Below, piece by piece: positions 1 through 13,338 of a stretch of DNA of 64,000 nt; position 1 is the first letter of the stretch, and every line of letters begins with the position of its first letter. This DNA is from Xylogone sp. PMI_703 (taxonomy: Eukaryota; Ascomycota; Leotiomycetes), in the NCBI GenBank assembly GCA_021399445.1, contig JAJTUQ010000007.1:930001-994000 (forward strand). The letters run 5' to 3'. The notes below the pieces were generated by a model. It was not told where the DNA came from. It made no database searches and saw only the letters and a list, made by a program, of their open reading frames with translations. A program made the translations under genes and the position numbers.

Positions 1-1306
1 TCTTCCATTTCTACTTATTGGAGGATAGAATTCCATTGAAACCAATTCTATCAGCTCTAGCACTTCGATATATGTTTCACCGAAGGTAATACGTAACAGA
101 TACTGCATCATTTTTCATGATGATTGGGAGAAACAAACCATGGAAGTTGATCATAACTTTTTAATTATCTCATATCATAGTCAAAATCATCACGTGGTTT
201 TGTTGAAAGTTTCCTAGACAGTCTGGAGCGGTCTTTGTGTTTTGTTGGCTTCAAAATGAAGCGATAAACATAAACCAACGACAGAGCCAGGAAAGCATAT
301 TGATTACATTACATATAACAATGCACCATGACTGGACAATATCGGTGGAGGAGAGCCTCTATTTTCAAGTGACATGTAAAGCCCCAGGGTCAAGCCACAC
401 GGTGATATCGTGATAAGGTAGGGGTCGGCTACAAAGCTGGGCCTTCCGAGATGCAGGTACAGAGATGTACCGAGCTCGGTATTTATCTGCCACCTCGGTC
501 ATATCTATGATGGACCCATTCGAGCCAACTAAAATGAGGCAGCGGGATTATTTTACGTATTAAGTAGAGGCTACCACGAATTATGATGCCTCAACTAGAA
601 TAGTAGTACCTTACGGTAATGCACACGGCATATTCTCATGGTTAGAGTAAAAGCTAGTATGCATTCTAGGTCGGAGCCCATCGATAGTACATAATTGCAG
701 CAACCTCTGTTAAGGCTGGGCCGCCCATCTACAACAGCAAGATTCAAGCTCCGTGCTGTAAAGGGGTTCAGACCAGAATAAGGGGCCCGAGGGCCAAACA
801 CAGAGTACAGCATAGTGGGTTCAGAGTTGGACTTAAGATTTCAAGTAAATGCCGAGTTCAATAGCTCCGCTTTCAGAACTTGGGAACTTGGAAAATTCCA
901 TAGTGAGTCTTGGTATTAGCTTCATGTTAGGAAGATCAATTTGAGCAAGTCGCTCCAGTATGCCCCTTAAAGGTTCAGGGACACGCTAGTCTCCTTGCAC
1001 CGTCTATGCTGACTGGTTGCCCCTCGACCCTATCAGCCAGAGTCTGTGTGGAAAAGGTAACTGGGTTTAGCTACGGGAAAGGAGTTTCAGGGTAGCGGGA
1101 AAGAACAGCCAATCAGACTCGTTGACAGGCCAGCAAAAATGTTTTGCCGACCGCCGTCCTAATTTCAAGGACCCGGCCGGGTCGGATTAGGGCTGGTTGA
1201 CTTGCAATCTAAAAACCTCCTGGCGCAGAATTGGCGGGTTGCTACTTGGTATATATGTAGTGACGCCTGTCCCAACTTACGGGAGATCCACTATTCAGCG
1301 ATCAAA
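1..1306. other. Gene-free left flank and LAG1 upstream region
   Basis: No reading frame here looks like a protein; the open frames are short and of random composition. A TATA-like TATATATG lies at 1250-1257, about 50 bases before the proposed LAG1 start, and may belong to its core promoter. I see no tRNA, repeat array or transposon end. Confidence 0.5.
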
Positions 1307-2837
1307 ATGGCTGCTGCAACAGAAGCCTTCCCACCGGCGGCGGACAGCGACAAATTGGCCCCCCTCACGAGACCAAATGGCAATGAGAAGTCAACGCGAT
1401 CGAGACGGAGATCGAGCGTTTTAGGGAGTGAGATCAGGGCGGGAGATACTGGAGCACCAGCTGTTGCAACTCTCGATATCAGGCCTCCATCACCACCGAA
1501 TGGCAGGGTATGTATAAAACTTTGCTGATACACCGATACATTGTAAGCATGCTGACATAGGGTAGGCTCGAGGTGACAAACCGTATTCGAAACGGCGGAA
1601 GGCGAGGAGCATGCTGAGAAGATTCAAGAGTCTTGCATTAAAGCATACTTGGGTTATTCCTTTGATCCTCATTTGCATATTCTTGGCCCTCTACGCCATC
1701 AATCCTACCGAATCGAATCCGATCCACCACTTTATCTTCCTATCATACCCGATCCCAAGAGAGCCTGGGGCCGATCCAAACACTCCAATTCAATATGGCA
1801 AAGGGAAATGGGATATTGCGTTTGTATCTTTTTACACCATCGTCCTCTCATTCACACGAGAATTTATCATGCAGAGATACCTGCGGCCATTGTCTCGATA
1901 TGTAGGATTGAAGAGTCGGGCAAAGCAGTCCAGATTCATGGAACAGACATACACTGCTCTCTACTTTGGCATCCTGGGTCCTGCTGGTCTTTACGTCATG
2001 AGTCGGACGCCGGTCTGGTATTTCAATATGGCGGGAATGTACGAAGGATTCCCCCATAGGACCCACGAGGCTGTTTTCAAGTTTTACTATCTTTTCCAGG
2101 CGGCATACTGGGCACAACAGGCTATTGTCTTGATGCTAGGAATGGAGAAGCCGAGGAAGGACTTCAAGGAATTGGTTGGACATCATATTGTCACTCTGTT
2201 CCTGATTGGCCTTAGCTACCGATTCCACTTCACTTACATGGGCGTTGGTGTCTTTATTACCCATGACATCAGTGATTTCTTCCTTGCTGTAAGTTTTATC
2301 TTTGATTACCATCAGATTCTCCTTACTAAATTAATACCTATCCAGAATTCTAAAACCCTTAATTACCTGGATCATCCTCTGGTGCCCCATCATTTTGCCC
2401 TCTTCATTGGTGTTTGGGTCTACCTTCGACACTATCTCAACCTCAGAATCATCTGGTCTGAATTCAATGAGTTCAGAACAGTAGGTCCATATGAGTTAAA
2501 CTGGGAGACGGAGCAGTATAAGTGCTGGATTTCCAATATTATCTCCACCGCTCTGCTAGCGTCCCTGCAGGGATTAAACCTCTTCTGGCTGTATAGCATT
2601 CTTCGGATTGCGTACAAATTTGTTTTCTTCAATGCCTTGGCCGATGATCGAAGTGAAGATGAAGAGGATGATATTATTGATGAGGAGCCTACTTCTGCTC
2701 CCGCAGAAGTGCTGCTCAATGGAAAGCCGATAAATGGAAACGGAAACGGAAACGGAAACGGAAAGGCTATAGCGACCGCAACCGACGTCCAATCAGAAGC
2801 ACCAAAAAATAGAAAGGCGAATGGGAAGAGTCACTAA
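1307..2837 (+). CDS. LAG1: Ceramide synthase (LAG1/LAC1, TLC domain)
   Basis: This is a multi-pass ER membrane acyl-CoA-dependent ceramide synthase, which N-acylates sphingoid bases. The proposed exons are 1307-1507, 1566-2288 and 2346-2837, giving about 471 residues. The start is the ATG at 1307. Intron 1 uses donor GTATGT and the acceptor ending at 1565, which restores the frame into a basic stretch (ARGDKPYSKRRKARS). The TLC domain carries the family's Lag signature: HHIVT, then SYR, then HDISD, the last just before intron 2. Removing intron 2 gives FLA-NSKTLNYL, as expected for the family. The C-terminus is acidic (SEDEEDD) and then asparagine/glycine-rich, encoded by four GGAAAC hexamers at 2736-2759. 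Intron 2 is 57 bases long and lacks a stop. The family call is secure; LAG1 versus LAC1 paralogue cannot be decided here. Confidence 0.93.
2736..2759 (+). repeat. Four GGAAAC hexamers in LAG1 coding sequence
   Basis: Four perfect tandem copies of GGAAAC encode the Asn-Gly run in the cytosolic tail of the ceramide synthase. Copy number is likely to vary between strains without breaking the frame. Confidence 0.85.
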
Positions 2838-5800
2838 AACAAAATATTAATTAGCATTCATGGCACATGAGATTGGCATTTTACGGAGGGGCGTCTATCT
2901 GGGTTATGAACGAGATTCCTGGTATTTAGTGACGGTTATGGTATATCTTACCAAGGGCTCGATTAATGCTGTGGATGTGAACATGGTAGCTAATGTGATG
3001 AACGGTTGTGGCATATACATCTTGAGGCGTTTATCTTTACTTCCCTTCATCTTCGCTGTCCTTGAAAGTTCTTATTCATTTAATATTTTTTGGAACTCAA
3101 TTGAGTAGGAGAGGGAGAGGGGAGTGCCTATGCTAGGGTTAAAGATCTCAGCCACTTTTCTCTCTTTTGATTTATTTGCTAGGGTTGCTTGTGCTTTTAT
3201 TTTCTCTTCCATGTAACTTGTTCTTTTTTGCTCCTGTATTACTTTGTAATGAATCTAGATGATTCGCATTAGGGAAGCATTTATTTACTTTAATGAGAAT
3301 TGCCTTTTAGCTCGATGTCAATCTGTCCTCTGCTGAGATGAATGTTGATTGTCTGGAGGGACTGGACAAAGGACACCGAGGATGGAAGGTGGCTATGAGC
3401 ATTCCTGAGGTCGATACGGGGAAGTCTTGGGAGGTACAGTACGTATAGGTACAGTTGCATCAGGCTAAACGAGGTGACCTGCATAACAGCACCCGGAGTG
3501 TCACCACCTGCTTTGTTCTAGTGTGGGGGCCCTTCTGTGGTACGAGGGGAGGAAGAAGGGCATCAGACACCAACAAAGGATGCCACGTTTGAAGTTGTCG
3601 GCTCACTACATACGCATGATATATTGCGAATAAGTTGGTGCTTCTTCTCTGGTCTCATAGCACAACTCACTCCGTAGATTTGCCTTGCAATTGAGCTTTA
3701 GTTGGGGTGGTTGCACAAGGCAAGGCAAGCAGGCAGCCTTATCACAACGCCTCGAAACCCAGCGGTGGTCGTAACAGGTGGCTGGCTTAGTCTGTTATCT
3801 GGCACAGAAGTATCTTCCTGCCCTGCTGCCACTTCCTCGCAAACTCCATGAAAAGGGCACGATATCAGCCAAAAAAGAAAGGGTAATTGTATACAAAACG
3901 GACCTAGTCTTCATGGAGAGAAGTACCAGATGGTCCTACTTCGTACCTGAACCTATGATATACCTCCAATACACCGCAAGACTAGTCGAAACTGCAGAGG
4001 AAGTCGAAGGAGAAGACGAGGCGGCTGCCACACCCCGAGGTTGGACTATGCCTGGTGTAGATAGGGCCGCAGGTTGCAACAGCCACCCGCCCTCGGAATG
4101 ATACTCTGCATGGAGCCGGGTGCCGTTATAGGGGAGAATGGGAGCCACGAGCACCTCACGACGCCTGGGAGAACAAGACCTTATGACAACACCAGCTGCA
4201 CCGCAGGGTGCACTGCCAACGAAAGGAACAAACTGGAAGTGCAGTTACTGATGCCCACCCCCGCATTGCTTCTTCGACCTGTGGGTTACCTCATTGCCGG
4301 TAGCTAGGCTAGGGACATACACCTCTAGAAGATGCCGGAAAGAGCAAACCACTAGGGCCGGTCCACCCCTTGCTTCCCAGCGCAGGCATTTATATATCAT
4401 GCCTACATCCGTCACTTTGTGAGGAAAAAATTCCTGGCTGCTTGTCTTGTACACCTTCCGGCTCTCGCTGTCCCGTACCTGGGTTGTACAACTTTTGGGC
4501 CAAAGCAATCTGTGATACAGCAGACGGCCCCCAGTGCTTACTGTGCGGCCATACCAAGTAGACCTGAATCCTCACGTACAGCTGGAAACGAACCACGTGG
4601 GACTTTTGTCTCGTCCCACCTAAGCTCACCACCTCACGGACCATTCAGTCTGATTCAGCGCTGAATATGATCGAAAAAGGATTTGTGTCACACGATATCT
4701 CGGACATGCATTGTTCCTAGGTCTGGAAGGCTGGATGGAGCTGGACTCCGCTCATGTTGACTTGGCAGGTTATAGGAGAGTCGGTATGATCAAGGTTTCT
4801 GTACAACGCAAGATCTAAGATGCCGCAGTCCAGTCCATGCTTTTGAAAACAAGCGTCGCAATTAGCCAATGGAGGATGCAAAAATTGCCCCAATACCTCG
4901 GTCCGAGTACACGCTTCTTCTTTTTCCAATTCATCTGGATACGTCTGACCAGATCCACAATCCTCAATGACGATCCATCAATTGACTCGAATGCGACCAA
5001 TACAGACGGCCCGGTGCCTGTTTCTATCCGCCAGTTTCATATTACTGTCAAGAGCCAAGGGTCCATCATCCATGGTTAAGTATATCCAGTCGGATCGGCA
5101 TGCTTCTTCGGCTTCAGCTATAATGTTCCTCGTTTAGAGACGAGAGTCTAGGTCGGTATGTGCTCCGACTTGGAGAGATTCTCCAACTTCCTATAACCAT
5201 TTGCATCTTTCATTGGACAGCTACAACATGCGGCACACTTCCTTTTGATTCTGATTTGTCTCTCGATACTTCCAAGGCAAAAAAGGAAATATGCAGAAAC
5301 ACGGACATGGGAAAAGAATGTGACGAATGGCAAGGAATGGGGAAATGTGCCTGCCCGTGATGCTTTCCGAATCGCTTTCCGAGTCTGATGAGAAAGTCGA
5401 GGATAAACCGGAGCTGCACGTCTCCATCAGGCCACTGGGCATAAGTGGCTCGTGAATCCTGCTGTGAAATGGAGCGGGTACGGGTGAACGGGTGTAGCCG
5501 TCAAAGGCAATTTGGATAGATGGATGGGTGGGATCTTTCTCCGTCGGCACGGCACCTCAACAAACCACCCTCCCGCGATGATGATTGCAAGTTGGCCGTC
5601 TCCAGATTGATTCTTTATCCTGCCAGTTCAGAAGGGTGGAGTTGATTACGGTACGTAGGGCATTCGGCGAGGTGACGTCGATGACCAGACGTGCTCACCG
5701 CTGGATGTCAACTAGTTTGATAGCAGGGACTAGCCAGAACGGTTCCATGCCAATTGGGAGTCTTCCAGCGGAAGACATATCAATCGAGACAGACATTCTC

Positions 5801-7319
5801 CAGCGCGGCCGGCCCAAGGCATAGATTGCATGCCCAATGCGAGCCCTACTCGGCGCACGGCAGGTGCTCCATGGCCAGGGCTCGAGGGGATTCGAGTTAT
5901 ACAAATGCCTTACCGTGCGGATATACTCGACGAGTTGACGTGTCACAGGTTGCAGCAAGCCTTCTGGAGAGGACGTGCATGAGGGCAGCAGCTTTTCGCC
6001 GCGTGGAAATAGTGAGCACTTGTGCAGCTATTCCACTAAAAATCCAGCTCCAGGGGCGCCGCGCCTCAGAAACACGAGCGTCCGATGACTGCCAGTGGCC
6101 GCCCTACCTCCGGCTGATATTTAACGGCGGGTGCGTTCCCCGGAAGAACTGATTCGGGATATCGATGGTGCCAAAAAAGAAGCTCCTTTTTCTGCTGCTG
6201 CTGCTCTGGAGGGGCCCGGCCACACACCAGGAAGAGTATTACGGGTAAGGACAACAGGTCATGGATGATGGGGTTTCTTGCTTGATCATCAGGCTATCGG
6301 CTTCACTCTAAGGAGGAAAGGGACCCCAAGCCGTCGAGGATTCCGGAAACACACGTGTCAAGATGAAATTTGGCAGAAATGGGCAGGCCCGCGGGCATGG
6401 GAAGGACCCAAGATGGCCGTAAATTCTTAGCTGACGAGCGATGTGTCGCTGGCTGATGGTGGCCCTTTGCTTTCCAGCTGCGATGTGTACACACGACTGG
6501 AAAATGTCTTTACTCTACGCCTTACAGGACCACACAGCCCAGGACTTGTCTTTCGAACCTTGGCTCGATCATTGGACGAGCCCGACCTGGTGGTTCGCTG
6601 GCTGGCAGCTGGGGGGGGGAATTCTAGATCTGGGTTTTCTGTGTGTTGGTGAACGGTATTTTGGGGATGGTCATTAGCTGGGAGTGGGTTGGAGCGGGTG
6701 CAGTACCAGTACGCATACGGAGATGCGGTACACATTAGACACACACATGGCGGGTACCACAGGAACCAGCAGGCGCTGGCTGGTGGTAAGTAGACACACG
6801 CGCGCACGCACGCACCCACACACACAGAAATAAGTACACAGTACGGGTACAGCACCGTACAGTAGTTCGCTGGATGGATTGGAGGGGGGTGGGTAAGTGG
6901 TTAGCTTTAGCGGTGCGCGCGCGCTTTTTTACACAAGTACGCTGGGGAGGGGATGCGCCCCCGGGGCCTTGGGAGGGAAGACGGCAGCTGGGGGCCTGTC
7001 GCGTGAGGCTGTGAGGGAAGATTGCCGGCGCGCACGCTGACACCAGGCGCTCCCGATCGGGACTGGCGGCCCCGCCTATGAGCACCGAATGGGGGACTGG
7101 CGGGCGAAGATCGCGATGGAGCCAGCTGCTGGGGATCGCTTGAGCCTCGAGTCCAGGCCCCCCCCGGGGCAGGGTCCAGCGCGCGGCAGCCAGCAGCCCA
7201 GCAGCCAAGCAGCCAAACTTCCAGACATCGGGTGCCGTGACTGGGCAAGCAGCTACAGCTCCGAGTACAGTAGACAAAGTACTTGCTCCGGTAAATACGT
7301 CGACGGCTCTACAAGTGCT

Positions 7320-7400
7320 ATTGGTACTGCTGATGCTGCTGGTACTAATCGCTGATACTGTTGGTGCTATCGGTACTACTGGTACTGGTACTGGTACTAA
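7320..7400. repeat. Imperfect GGTACT hexanucleotide repeat
   Basis: GGTACT units recur at short intervals, with adjacent copies near 7372-7398 and diverged copies before them (GGTACTGCTGATGCTG-type). This looks like a microsatellite in non-coding DNA upstream of the ABC transporter. Confidence 0.6.
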
Positions 7401-8619
7401 TGAGCTGATATTATTGGTAGGGCACAGTACGCACAGTACACACAGTATGGCACTGTTGGTACGTTGCGGTCCAGCTGCCGGTACCAGTACTCCAACAGCA
7501 ACAGCTCCAACCACCACCACCAACACCAACAACAACCCACCAGCCACCACTATTATCACCATCATCATCATTCGCCCATCTCCACTCCAACTGCCAGCAG
7601 AAAAACGAATAACAAAGAATCCAACCTGGACAAAGGAATGAAAAAAAATATTTTTTCTTCTTACTTCTTTTGCAACTTTTCTTCTCCCGAATAAGAAATA
7701 AATCGAAGAAGAAAGAAGACGCTGAGGGAAAAAAAATAGATTGAAGCATAGAATTTCTTTGGCTGTAATGAGAGCAACACAACCGCAAAATGGGGCATGC
7801 ATCTGCACGCTGGAAAGCACCCAGCACCCAGCACCCAGCACCAGCACCCAACCCCAACAGCAGCAACTCGGCACACAAGCAGACCCAGCCAGGGATACCG
7901 GTAAAAAAGGCGAATGCGGGCACGGTAGATCCGGCAGGGGGTCTCTTTTTTGCTGGAGGTGGTGCGTGCGTTGCGTTGCGCTGCGCTGCGTGTGAGTGCG
8001 TCTGTCTGGGTCGCGCCTGGGTGCATCTTTCAGGGAGCAACACCAGCAGCAGCAGCAGCAAGCAAGCAAGCAGGTGGTGAAGTACGGTAGTGAAGTGCGC
8101 GTGATATGATGATTCCGATGTGCCTTCTTGCCTGCGCCTAGCTCGTTACGCTCGTCTGTGGTCTTGTTGAAAACCCTCGTCAATAATAATACACAGTACA
8201 CAGTACGGTACGCTGTGCAGTCCAGTAGTAATCACCGCCCGCAGTAAATGAATGATGAATCTCGACCCTGGGCGACCCAGGCCGTTCTGGAGCGCTAGCA
8301 GCGTGCACCGCTAAAAGAGATGGCGTCGCTGCAGGCTGCAAGCGGAAGGCGGTGAGCTGCTGCACCGGCGCTGCAAAAGGGTCTGTGGCTGCTCCTGGCT
8401 CGAGCCACTCACAGTCCCGGCCTCTTCCTCTCGCGCCGCCCGCAAAACTCTTTAAAGCTTCAATTCTCTGTTGCTCCATCTGGGAGAGGCGTGGCTATAT
8501 CCTGCGAGATCCCTGGGACATCGCCTGCAGATTTGTCTCTCCTCGCCCGTCAAGCCATTCTTCTGGGTCAAGCGGGAAGCCCCTCCATCGATAAGATTGA
8601 AGATCCTCGTCGTCTTGCC

Positions 8620-8705
8620 TTTTACTCTCTCCCTGCTCTCATTCTGCTCTCCTCTCCTCCTTCTCCTTCTCTCTCTCCCTCTCCCTCACTCGCTTGCTCT
8701 GTTGT
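8620..8705 (+). promoter_or_regulatory. Pyrimidine-rich tract upstream of ABC transporter
   Basis: This stretch is almost entirely C and T (CTCTCC, CTTCTCC units) about 0.5 kb before the ABC transporter start codon. CT tracts of this kind commonly mark core promoters or 5' UTRs of filamentous fungal genes. The promoter role is inferred. Confidence 0.4.
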
Positions 8706-9212
8706 GGTTTAATTTTTATTTCTCCCCTTCAATCGCTTGCACCCCCTCCCCAGGAACCCAGACCTTGCAGAAGAAGCTCGCCCCCTCGAGTCCAAGGGAA
8801 AAAAAATAAAGGTCTCGTCCCACCCCCAAAACCACTTATCGGGGCCCAGACACAAATCCACTCCTTTGCAGCGGCTGCACGCATTCTCGATTCGGTGTAC
8901 CAGAAAAGGGCTTCTTTTGCTTTGTTGATGCTGTTCGGGTCTGTGACGATCTGAAAGCAAGCACCCGGACCCTCGTTCAGCTGCTGACGATATCTTGTGA
9001 TCTCCCTGGGTGGCAAGTTCGAGAACCGAGTCCGCGAGGCCTCTTCGCCATCGTGTGCTGCTGGAACATTGATATTCCCAGTTCCTCCCCCTAGTGAATG
9101 GGCCATGATCAGCTCACGATTGCGGTCCAGCACGAATTTCCGTCGAGGGTAGGAGGACCCTGGAAAGCAAAGTGAAATCCCGAACCCCCCCAAGCTATCA
9201 AACTTTCTTGTA

Positions 9213-12200
9213 ATGGCAGGTGAAGGCCTCCTGGCGGCCTCTGGCTCCTCCATGGTGGCATACGGCCGTGTCGCGGCTATCATACTCGAACGCATACACT
9301 TCGCCTACCCCTGGGTGCTCCTGGTCATCTTCATCACCGTCTTCACCGTCGACAGCATCCGCTCCTCGCAGACCGGCAAGGAGGCCAGCAAGCCCGTCGT
9401 CACCGGCCCCGGGGGCAAGCCGCTGCCACAACGAACCAACAAGGCCAAGGACAAGAAGCGGCAGGAGGATTTCAGCAGCCATCAGAAGGTCGTCTTTCGG
9501 TGGGCTTCGGCTGCTCTGATCTCGACCTTCATCGGAAATGCAATCAGCATAATCATCCACGCTCTGACCGAGCACAAGAATGGGTGGTGGTGCGGAGAAG
9601 CAGCAGCAGTAAGCTTCTTCCTCCTTTCTAATGATACATAACTCTTAACCATGGACGTTTGTATTACCATTACGAGACTTTAGCTAACAACTTTGTTTCC
9701 TTTGTTTCCTTTCTAAAGATATATGTGTGCGGCTCGGCATTTGTCTACTGTCTCCTACTCATCTCTCTGATTGATACATCTCCTTCTCCAACATTGGCGC
9801 ACCAGATTACATGGATAACCGGGCTGGTTGCAGAAGTGGTCCTTCTGGGAGCTTCGTTGGCTCATTATACCTCACCACATCGAGACCTGGATCTTCTCCA
9901 GCGCAAGACCCACAAGAAGCCTACCGAATGGGAGATTATCGAAGTTACTATTGATGCTATCCGGTTGTTGATCCTGGTTTTCCTGGTCACCTTCTACGTG
10001 TTCTGCTCCCGAGAACGGTCCCAGAGGAGAATAAAGGAGGAAGAAGAGAGATTAGCTGATGAGAATAGTCCACTCCTGGGCCCAGCAAATGGAAATGGCA
10101 GTATCCATGGAAACGGAGGTCTTCAGAACGGATATGCATCCACACATGTTGAATCTGGACATCCTCATGAGGGTCAATCCGGACCTGCTGAGCAAGCAGC
10201 GTTTTACCGGCCAACCACCATCCCGAAAAGGACCTGGTGGGAATACCTGGCTACCTTTTCTGTCTTTTTCCCTTACCTTTGGCCCAGCAAGTCGAGGAGA
10301 CTGCAGATTGTGGTTCTTATCTGCTTCGGCCTTGTGATCTTGCAAAGAGTGGTCAACATCTTGCTGCCCTTGCAGATTGGTATAGTCACCAACAAGTTGT
10401 CCGGTGATGATGGAGAGATTGGCATGCCGTGGTTCTCCATTGCTCTTCTGGTCGTGTATAAGCTCCTGCAGGGTACCTCTGGTATCATTGGAGCTACGAG
10501 ATCAGTCCTGTGGATCCCCATTTCGCAGTACTCATACAAGGCTCTGACAACCGCATCTTTCGAGCACGTTCACAGTCTGAGCTTGGATTTCCACCTCGGC
10601 AAACGCACAGGAGAGGTTCTATCTGCTCTGAATAAGGGCAATGCAATCAACAACTTCCTGGAGCAGGTCACCTTTCAGGTTCTTCCTATGCTCTTTGACC
10701 TGGGTGTTGCGGTGGGCTACTTTGCCTATGCCTTCGATGCATATTATGCCCTGGTCATTGGAATTGTCACCTTTTCGTATCTCTACATCACCATCCGGCT
10801 TGCCCAATGGCGTGGAGAATACCGTCGTCAGCAACAAAATCTTGACCGTGAATCAGAAGCAGTGAAGAACGACTCCATCATGTCTTACGAAACCGTCAAA
10901 TACTTCAATGCAGAATCCTATGAGTTCGAGCGGTATCGTCAATCAGTCACGGCGTACCAAAAGGCCGAGTACAAGGTGACTCTTTCTCTGAACATTCTGA
11001 ATGTCACTCAGCACTTGGTTTTCATGTCCGGACTGCTGATTACCTCCTTCATTGCTGCGTACCAAGTTACAATTGGGGTACGAAAGGTGGGCGACTTTGT
11101 TACGTTGATCACGTACATGTCTCAGCTACAAATCCCCCTGAACTACTTTGGTACCTTTTACCGAAGCGTCCAGAATGCCATGATAAGCGGGGAGCGTCTT
11201 CTGGAGCTATTCAAGGAACAGCCAACTGTAGTCGACTCACCAGATGCTCAAGATATGCCCTCATGCGAAGGCCAGATCACATTCCAGAACGTCAAGTTCG
11301 CATACGACCAACGCAAGCCGGCTTTGGAGAACCTGAGCTTCACCTGCAACCCTGGAACAACGACTGCCCTGGTTGGCGAGTCTGGCGGAGGAAAATCCAC
11401 TGTCTTCAGACTATTATTCCGATTTTACAACGCTCAGGATGGCAGCATCCAGGTTGATGGAAACGATGTCAAGGATATCACAATTGACTCGCTTCGGCGC
11501 CACATTGGCGTGGTACCGCAGGACACGATCTTGTTCAACGAAACCATCATGTACAACCTCAAGTACGCAAACCAAAACGCCACAGACGAGGAAGTCTATG
11601 AGGCCTGTCGTGCTGCGTCCATCCACGACAAGATCATAGCATTCCCCGACGGCTACAACACCAAGGTCGGTGAGCGTGGTCTACGTCTAAGTGGCGGTGA
11701 AAAGCAGCGCGTAGCCATCGCACGAACTATTCTGAAGAATCCTCGGATCATCATGCTCGATGAGGCTACTGCGGCTCTAGATTCTACAACGGAGCAGAAT
11801 ATTCAGAGAGCTTTGACACATCTGTCAGAGGGACGTACCATGCTTGTCATTGCGTAAGTACTACCAGCATCATGCTTGTTTCTTTTTTTTCGGTCTTTCT
11901 TTCCACCGATACATTTAGCTAATGTTCCTTGCAGTCACCGCCTGTCAACCATCACCAATGCAGACCAGATCCTCGTATTAGATCATGGCCAAGTCATTGA
12001 ATCGGGTACCCACGACGAGCTTCTTGCTAAGAAGGGCCGATATGCTTCCATGTGGAAGAAGCAGATTAGAGCGGAACGCGCCGCTGACGAGGCAGCGCAG
12101 GCGATGGCTAAGGCCCATGCCTTGAGAGAGGTCGCTCTGAAGATGCCCGGTAGTTCGGGAAACGATGGGGCACACAGTGCTGAAGTTAGTGACAATGAAC

Positions 12201-12466
12201 TGGACAACCGAAGCAGTACGACTCTGGCAGGATCGAGGGCAGGATCAACTGGGGCTGTTGCAGGGACTGATCACGGTCAGGAAGATCTAGGAGCACCGGA
12301 TTCCCGCACTGTCCACCGCCGGGGCAGTGACGGAAGACGGTCTTATGATGATGATACCGGATCCTCAAGCGGCGATTCGGAACACGACGTCAGGGAGCAC
12401 AGCTCAACACGTGAGCAGCATCAGCATCATCCACGCAATGAGACTGTCTCACCGAGAAGCTCCTAG
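9213..12466 (+). CDS. HMT1: HMT1-type half ABC transporter (ABCB family, vacuolar)
   Basis: This is a half-size ABC exporter of the heavy-metal-tolerance family (fission yeast Hmt1, animal ABCB6), normally in the vacuolar membrane and moving thiol-peptide or metal-linked substrates. The proposed exons are 9213-9608, 9719-11853 and 11935-12466, giving about 1,020 residues. An N-terminal extra membrane domain (about 1-230) precedes the six-helix ABC membrane domain (about 300-600) and one nucleotide-binding domain. Walker A is GESGGGKST (about 684), the signature is LSGGEKQR (about 788), and Walker B is [12 protein letters not shown] (about 811). Intron 2 falls exactly before the H-loop, giving VIA-HRLSTI on splicing. 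The tail is Ser/Asp/His-rich and low complexity. The gene is convergent with COX4. Family call is secure; the substrate is inferred. Confidence 0.92.
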
Positions 12467-13338
12467 CGGGGCGCTCGCATACGTTACAGAAAGGATAATT
12501 TCTTCTTCCTTTGGCGGGTAGATTCTGGTTTTGAGATCTACCCTTTGGTTTGTATTACAACAATTCGGTCTCTCCCGGACCCTTGAACCGAGCCGCCTCA
12601 AAAGAGTTCTGGAACTAATAGTCAGTCGGGGGTTCCGGCTGCATTTCTTCATCCATTACGGGGGGTTTTGGCTTGGGAGTACGGCTGCGCATATACCCAT
12701 ACTTTTACGACCCATTTTTTGACGACGACGGAAATTAATATAACATGGCGGGCGGGTTTTGCTCTCCTTTAATTTTGTGTGTGTGTTTTTTGTCTTTTTG
12801 CAACGAGCAGATTTGATTCACCGGTTCTTTTTCCCATCATCTGCTCAATTCCTCTTTTTTTTTTGTTTATGTGTACCCTAGGTGAGCAAAATTCAGCTCA
12901 ATTCATTTGAATGAAGAAAGGGCGGAAAGGGGAAGGAGGGGGATTTTAAAAATTATTTCAAAAAAGCTTACCTGATGGTGGGACTAGCTTTTTTGTGTGT
13001 ATGGGTGTAGATCAGTTGATGCAAATCATTTAGAAAAAACGTTTTTTCGTAACTTGAGAAAATATTAAACTGCTAAAACAAAAATGCCTTCGATTGAATC
13101 TTGTGAGAAGTGAAAATGAGAGGTGATGCATGATGATAGGCTTTGCTCGGAGATTTTCATTTTTGATGAGATAGACGTATGAGTAAAGGTAGTCGTGAGA
13201 AGTACTATACTGGGCAACTCTTTTGATTTAACTACTATAACTACATATTTATATGCCCTCTCTCACCATTCCCACGCACGTTAAAACGTTTACGTTTCTT
13301 CTAAGTTTCTCCTCTTTCCCCCCAAATAAACATCCGAA
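12467..13338. other. Convergent 3' flanks of HMT1 and COX4
   Basis: This stretch is AT-rich with many T and A runs and contains no coding potential I can support. It should hold the 3' UTRs and polyadenylation signals of the two genes that end on either side of it. Confidence 0.5.

Larger units (their letters stand above)
2838..9212. other. 6.4 kb intergenic and upstream region of the ABC transporter
   Basis: No convincing protein gene. The stretch is rich in simple sequence: GGTACT-type hexamers (about 7320-7400), CAN triplets (about 7495-7560), CAGCACC units (about 7815-7850), AGC/AAGC runs (about 8043-8072), and a long pyrimidine tract (about 8620-8700) of the kind seen near fungal transcription starts. 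The long open frames near 7-8 kb come from these repeats. The right end probably contains the promoter and 5' UTR of the ABC transporter gene starting at 9213. Confidence 0.55.

Noticed and set aside
6735..8201. 488-codon open frame on the minus strand
   Set aside because: Composition follows simple repeats (CAN, GGTACT, CAGCACC); Cys/Val runs and no domain, and large frames on the other strand overlap it. It is not a plausible gene.
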